Translations under genes and position numbers: made by a program
In this document: in pieces, positions 5,760-8,570 of the stretch
How the letters are laid out: each line of letters opens with the position of its first letter
Position numbering within the stretch: position 1 is the stretch's first letter
NCBI GenBank assembly: GCA_947003675.1
Contig: CAMQPJ010000038.1
Coordinates: 1 to 8,570, forward strand
Direction: 5' to 3'
DNA: 8,570 bases
Origin: an uncultured Collinsella sp.
GTDB taxonomy: Bacteria; Actinomycetota; Coriobacteriia; Coriobacteriales; Coriobacteriaceae
Notes under the pieces: model-generated
What the model was told of the DNA's origin: nothing
Database searches by the model: none
What the model saw: the letters and a program-made list of their open reading frames with translations, nothing else

Positions 5760-7559
5760 ATGGCCGCCTTGTTCACGACCCCCAAGCGCAATGACAAAAC
5801 CTCTGGAGCCCATTTTGTCGAGCCCGACGTGCGCCGTCGCACGTTGCTCGCACACGGCAGCTGGCGCCGCGTGACACGCCGCATCGTCTGCGGCCTGGCC
5901 TGCGCGCTCACGGTGAGCTCGCTGCTCATGCCGAGCGTCTCGCTCGCGGCCGAGTGGGTGGACGTCGGCGGCACCCAGTACAACGCCGGCACCGCGGCAG
6001 GCGACGAGGCCGGCACCTGGAGCTGGGACGGCGCCGACGATATGAAGCTCAACGGCTATAACGGCGGTGCAATCAATGCTGCAGGCAAGCTCAACATTGC
6101 GTACGAGGGCAAGAACACCGTGAAAACCGAGCCCGATTACACCGGAGCCGCCATCAAAGCGCAGGATGGCACTAACCAGATAGCGGAGTTGAACATAACG
6201 AGCTCGAATAGCACGGATGAGCTCAATGTGACAGCCGAGGCCGATGCAATTAAATCCACAGGCGACCTCTCCATTTCTGGCCCAGGCACTGTGAACACCA
6301 CGAGCACTACTTCCGACGGAATTGAGGCAAAGGGCGACCTCTCTATCACGGGCTCGGGCACCGTGAATGCAACGGGCGGTACCGAAGGTATCCAATCCAA
6401 GGACAAGACCACCATCGATTCCTCTGGCACAGTGATCGCTAAAGGAAACGAAAGTTACGGCATCTCCGCGGGCAGTGACCTCATCATCAAAGGCGGTGGC
6501 AAGGTAGAAGCAAGCTCTATAGAAGAAGCAGCGATTTGGGCTAAAGACGGCATCAACATCTCGGGCGGCAGCCAGGTCAAGGCGAACTCCGAGGGAGATC
6601 TTGCCGTCGACACTGAGGGCAGTCTCGCGGTCACGAACGCCTCCCTTGACGCAAGCGGTGTTGAATATGGTGTCTATGCCCACAAGGGCGTTACGCTCGA
6701 TCACGCGACCGTGACGGTCCGTACAAGCGCGAGCGGCGGCCAGGCCATCGCCCTCATCACTGACGGGGACGACATCGTCATCAAGAATGGTTCCATCGTG
6801 GACGCGTTCGCGGAAGGCAAATTCTCGGTTGCAATCTCTACCAGAAACCACCAGCCAAACGTCGCTGGCGGCCACATCTACATCAGCGACTCCGTTGTTA
6901 AGGCTATAGCCCGCTATGTCGAGACCGGTGGCGATGGCCCCGATCACTACAGCAACGACCAAAGCGGCGCAGTCATCCCTGAGCCTAGGGGTCTGAACAT
7001 CGGTATCTTCGCCCAGACCTACGAGGGCATCACGCCCGCGAGTATCTCGATCGTCCGCAGCAAGCTCACGGCCGAGGGAGACACGGCGGCAATCTTCGCT
7101 CTTGCCATAAGCGAGGACGGCAAGGCGATCGGCACCATCGAGATCGAAGGCGCTCCCATCCAGACGCCCGCAGGCGGCAAGATCATTAACTATTACAACG
7201 AGGAAGAGTACGGCCCCAGCATCTCCTACGAGGCAGGTCAAACCATCGGCACGGGCGACACCACGATCGACTCCCCCTATAACGAAGCTGTCGCCAAGAG
7301 CACGGTCATCATGCCTCCCGAGGAGATCAAACCCGAGGAGAAGCCCGGCGAGACCAAGCCCGAGGGTTCCAAGTCCGAGGGTTCCAAGTCCGAGGGCACG
7401 AAGACGACCAAGACCGTTGCAGTTGCAGCCACGGGAGCCAAGACCACCGGCAAGCTCGCGGCAACCGGCGACGCCTCGAACGCAGCCATCGTGGCAGCCG
7501 CCCTTGCAGGAACAGCCGCCATCGCCGCGGGCGCCGTGGTGAGCCGCAAGCGCTCGTAA
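5760..7559 (+). CDS. Secreted LAxTG-anchored beta-helix surface protein 1
   Basis: A 599-residue cell-surface protein of unproven function. Residues 1-42 form an unusually long Arg-rich leader (including TRRIV), followed by a hydrophobic segment to SLA at 61-63, with cleavage likely near AEW. From about 168 to 276 come degenerate 24-residue repeats of the form GDLxIxGxGTVxAT...GIxAK, the pattern of a parallel beta-helix. The pattern resembles proteins annotated as carbohydrate-binding, Cthe_2159-like; that assignment is tentative. Residues 519-550 are a Pro/Glu/Lys/Ser spacer with an exact EGSKS repeat. The C-terminus has LAATGD (566-571), about 22 hydrophobic residues and the tail RKRS, a sorting signal of the LAxTG type used by class E sortases in Actinobacteria. 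Five ATA Ile codons (141, 146, 254, 383, 450) fall in the central part and none in the leader, hinting at a mosaic gene. A paralogue follows directly. Confidence 0.9.
   Translation: MAALFTTPKRNDKTSGAHFVEPDVRRRTLLAHGSWRRVTRRIVCGLACALTVSSLLMPSVSLAAEWVDVGGTQYNAGTAAGDEAGTWSWDGADDMKLNGYNGGAINAAGKLNIAYEGKNTVKTEPDYTGAAIKAQDGTNQIAELNITSSNSTDELNVTAEADAIKSTGDLSISGPGTVNTTSTTSDGIEAKGDLSITGSGTVNATGGTEGIQSKDKTTIDSSGTVIAKGNESYGISAGSDLIIKGGGKVEASSIEEAAIWAKDGINISGGSQVKANSEGDLAVDTEGSLAVTNASLDASGVEYGVYAHKGVTLDHATVTVRTSASGGQAIALITDGDDIVIKNGSIVDAFAEGKFSVAISTRNHQPNVAGGHIYISDSVVKAIARYVETGGDGPDHYSNDQSGAVIPEPRGLNIGIFAQTYEGITPASISIVRSKLTAEGDTAAIFALAISEDGKAIGTIEIEGAPIQTPAGGKIINYYNEEEYGPSISYEAGQTIGTGDTTIDSPYNEAVAKSTVIMPPEEIKPEEKPGETKPEGSKSEGSKSEGTKTTKTVAVAATGAKTTGKLAATGDASNAAIVAAALAGTAAIAAGAVVSRKRS
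6261..6587 (+). repeat. Degenerate 72-bp (24-residue) beta-helix repeats, protein 1
   Basis: Successive units begin near residues 168, 192, 216, 239 and 263, each with an alternating hydrophobic strand, a G-x-G turn and V-x-A. The 23-24 residue spacing fits one coil of a right-handed parallel beta-helix per unit. Later parts of the protein look similar but the period is less regular. Confidence 0.7.
7362..7391 (+). repeat. 15-bp tandem repeat in the wall-spacer region
   Basis: GAGGGTTCCAAGTCC occurs twice exactly (7362-7376 and 7377-7391), encoding EGSKS twice, followed by a third partial unit. It lies in the hydrophilic spacer before the sorting signal. In-frame slippage here would change spacer length without breaking the gene. 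Confidence 0.85.
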
Positions 7560-7580
7560 ACACTTTTTCGCACGGGACGG

Positions 7581-7626
7581 GTGGATCGCGGCCCTTGCCT
7601 TCCTCGTCTACTTCTTCGTAGCGTAA
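7581..7626 (+). pseudogene. Remnant of a purine permease 3' end (last 14 codons plus stop)
   Basis: This stretch matches 5507-5552 at 42 of 46 bases. In frame it reads WIAALAFLVYFFVA then stop, identical to the C-terminus of the upstream permease. All four differences are silent: GCA/GCG, CTC/CTT, TTT/TTC and TAG/TAA. It has no start codon or upstream permease sequence and begins 21 bases after the stop of surface protein 1, so it is a fragment and not a gene. It marks the left edge of the repeated cassette. Confidence 0.9.
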
Positions 7627-7654
7627 GGGCAAGGCTGCAAAAGCTGAACAATAA

Positions 7655-7691
7655 AGCGCGGAGTCGCCATGCGGCCCCGCGCTTTTCTTTT
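7655..7691 (+). terminator. Intrinsic terminator, second cassette copy
   Basis: AGCGCGG (7655-7661) pairs with CCGCGCT (7677-7683), and the stem continues past one A-C mismatch into GTCG/CGGC with a 5-nt loop, then TTTTCTTTT. It is homologous to the terminator at 5581-5619. Here it lies 95 bases past surface gene 1 and probably ends that transcript, a role inherited with the cassette. Confidence 0.88.
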
Positions 7692-7740
7692 AGCGCCGGT
7701 CCCTGCGCCGGCGTGCGGCCTATTTCTCCCCCATTTTGGC

Positions 7741-7772
7741 CATTTTGCCCTCCAAACGGCACTACCGCCGGC
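7741..7772 (+). promoter_or_regulatory. Perfectly conserved noncoding leader block, copy B
   Basis: Identical over 32 bases to 5670-5701 and at the same distance class from the downstream start codon. See copy A for the structure. Its invariance, while nearby leader and terminator bases have changed, suggests function. Confidence 0.5.
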
Positions 7773-7801
7773 AACATCCAGCAGATACGCTGAATCTAGT
7801 C

Positions 7802-7814
7802 GTATAGGCCCTAT
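7802..7814 (+). promoter_or_regulatory. Palindrome upstream of the surface-protein RBS, copy B
   Basis: Contains ATAGG-C-CCTAT, the core of the dyad at 5732-5744, with the outermost pair lost (GTATAGG...CCTATG). It sits 6 nt before the GGGAG Shine-Dalgarno. Confidence 0.4.
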
Positions 7815-7820
7815 GAGAAC

Positions 7821-7825
7821 GGGAG
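7821..7825 (+). promoter_or_regulatory. RBS of surface protein 2
   Basis: GGGAG with a 5-nt spacer to the ATG at 7831, the same arrangement as for surface protein 1. Confidence 0.85.
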
Positions 7826-7830
7826 CAACC

Positions 7831-8570
7831 ATGGCAGCCTTGTTCACGACCCCCAAACGCAATGACACTACCGCCGGAACCCATGTTGCCGAACCCGACG
7901 TTCGCCGTCGCATAGGACTCGCGCACGGCAGCTGGCGCCGCGTGACGCGCCGCATCGTCGCGGGCGCCGTGTGCGCGCTCACGGTGAGCTCGCTGCTCAT
8001 GCCGAGCGTCTCGCTCGCAGCGGAATGGGTCAAGGTCGGCGGCAACAAGTACAACACCGCGGCGAGCGACGAGGCCGGTACCTGGTCGTGGGACGGCGCC
8101 GACGACTTGAAGCTCAACAACTATAACGGCGGCGAGATCCAGGCCGCAGGCAAGCTCAACGTGAATTACTCGGGAACCAACATCGTCACTGCCGAATGGA
8201 TTGAAAGCATCAACGTTTCTCATGGCACTAACGAGAATGCCGAGCTCAATATCCAAGGCGACGAGGGCGGCACGCTCAGCATGACATCTACTGAGGACGC
8301 TATCCTCTCCACGGGTAATATCAACATCGACGGAGCCGGATCCGTCAACGCCACGAGCACTGGGCTTGATGCCATCAATGCCGGAGGTGATCTCGCTATC
8401 AAAGGTTCGGGCAACGTCAACGCCACGGGTGCATCGGATGGCATCAGGGCAAACGGCAATATCACGATTGACGACAGCGGAACCGTCACCGCCAGGGCTA
8501 CCAAGGACAAGGGTATTGGAGCCGACAAGAACCTCACCATCAAGGGTGGCGGGACGGTCGAGGCAAGCTC
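7831..8570 (+). CDS. Secreted beta-helix surface protein 2 (partial, runs off window)
   Basis: The frame is open from the ATG at 7831 to the window end (246 full codons), so the 3' end is missing. It is a paralogue of the preceding gene. The first 12 residues (MAALFTTPKRND) are identical, as is AHGSWRRVTRRIV at 31-43, and the signal peptide again ends SLA-AEW at 61-66. The next region shares DEAGTWSWDGADD and AAGKLN. Residues about 112-155 differ strongly from protein 1. Four 24-residue repeats then follow from residue 162: GNINIDGAGSVNAT, GDLAIKGSGNVNAT, GNITIDDSGTVTA and NLTIKGGGTVEA. It is expected to be exported and to form a parallel beta-helix. A C-terminal sorting signal like that of protein 1 is likely but lies outside the window. 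Ligand and function are unknown. Confidence 0.9.
   Translation, partial: MAALFTTPKRNDTTAGTHVAEPDVRRRIGLAHGSWRRVTRRIVAGAVCALTVSSLLMPSVSLAAEWVKVGGNKYNTAASDEAGTWSWDGADDLKLNNYNGGEIQAAGKLNVNYSGTNIVTAEWIESINVSHGTNENAELNIQGDEGGTLSMTSTEDAILSTGNINIDGAGSVNATSTGLDAINAGGDLAIKGSGNVNATGASDGIRANGNITIDDSGTVTARATKDKGIGADKNLTIKGGGTVEAS
8314..8570 (+). repeat. Degenerate 72-bp (24-residue) beta-helix repeats, protein 2
   Basis: Units begin at residues 162 and 186, then near 209 and 233, with the same strand-turn pattern as in protein 1. The array continues past the window end. The last visible unit closely matches residues 240-252 of protein 1. Confidence 0.7.

Larger units (their letters stand above)
5507..6095 (+). 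repeat. Long direct repeat, copy A
   Basis: This block contains the last 46 bases of the purine permease gene, its terminator, the leader, and the first 112 codons of the surface-protein gene. It is matched in order by 7581-8160. The permease tail differs at only 4 of 46 bases. The strongest noncoding match is 5670-5701, identical over 32 bases to 7741-7772. After about 6095 similarity weakens to scattered repeat-motif matches. Confidence 0.85.
7581..8160 (+). repeat. Long direct repeat, copy B
   Basis: Counterpart of 5507-6095, offset by about 2.07 kb, with the same order of permease tail, terminator, conserved leader, RBS and signal-peptide coding region. The first 63 residues of the two encoded proteins agree at 53 positions. 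It ends near 8160, where the two genes diverge. Confidence 0.85.

Noticed and set aside
5880..5910. Lipoprotein signal with Cys44 or Cys48 in surface protein 1
   Set aside because: The Cys residues are near the start of the hydrophobic core, do not fit the lipobox spacing, and are not both kept in the paralogue; SLA-AEW fits ordinary signal peptidase cleavage.
6261..6587. CRISPR-like array from the regular 72-bp periodicity
   Set aside because: The periodicity is at protein level, units are degenerate in DNA, and the region is one continuous reading frame of beta-helix coils.
5691..7241. A 516-codon open frame on the minus strand opposite surface protein 1
   Set aside because: It is antisense to a gene with signal peptide, repeats and sorting signal. 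Its product has no recognisable domain, and such long mirror frames are common in GC-rich coding DNA.

Overview
The window reads as chromosomal DNA of a high-GC Gram-positive gut bacterium, most likely a Coriobacteriia member close to Collinsella. This is inferred from GC-rich codon use, a bile salt hydrolase, and surface proteins ending in an actinobacterial-type LAxTG sorting signal; no rRNA or other marker is present to prove it.

Layout, left to right. (1) 90-2339 (+): a KUP potassium uptake permease with a long cytoplasmic tail, closed by a strong hairpin at 2361-2397. (2) 2419-3384 (-): a choloylglycine hydrolase / bile salt hydrolase with the N-terminal catalytic Cys and the other active-site residues. 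(3) 3385-3628: a noncoding stretch holding an intrinsic terminator and a large nested inverted-repeat element. (4) 3629-4048 (-): a short peptide-deformylase-like protein in which the catalytic Glu of the HExxH motif is Met. (5) 4049-4241: a divergent intergenic region with a candidate promoter in each direction. (6) 4242-5552 (+): an NCS2/AzgA-type purine permease followed by a strong terminator. (7) 5760-7559 (+): a secreted, wall-anchored beta-helix surface protein. (8) 7831-8570 and beyond (+): a second, paralogous surface protein, cut by the window end.

The most interesting structure is at the right end. The second surface-protein gene is preceded by copies of everything that precedes the first one: the last 46 bases of the purine permease gene (a 14-codon remnant plus stop), its terminator, and a highly conserved leader, RBS and signal-peptide region. 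The surface-protein locus is therefore a repeated cassette whose boundary lies inside the 3' end of a housekeeping permease. The four differences between the permease tail and its remnant are all silent, including TAG versus TAA. This suggests the remnant descends from a second functional permease allele rather than from a very recent simple duplication. The roughly 590-bp direct repeats flank the first surface gene, so recombination between them could remove it and still leave an intact permease. That would be a plausible way to expand, contract or swap surface proteins.

Functionally the window combines ion and nucleobase uptake (KUP, NCS2), bile-acid deconjugation and cell-surface display. 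No operon links these genes: each is separated by terminators or by strand changes.
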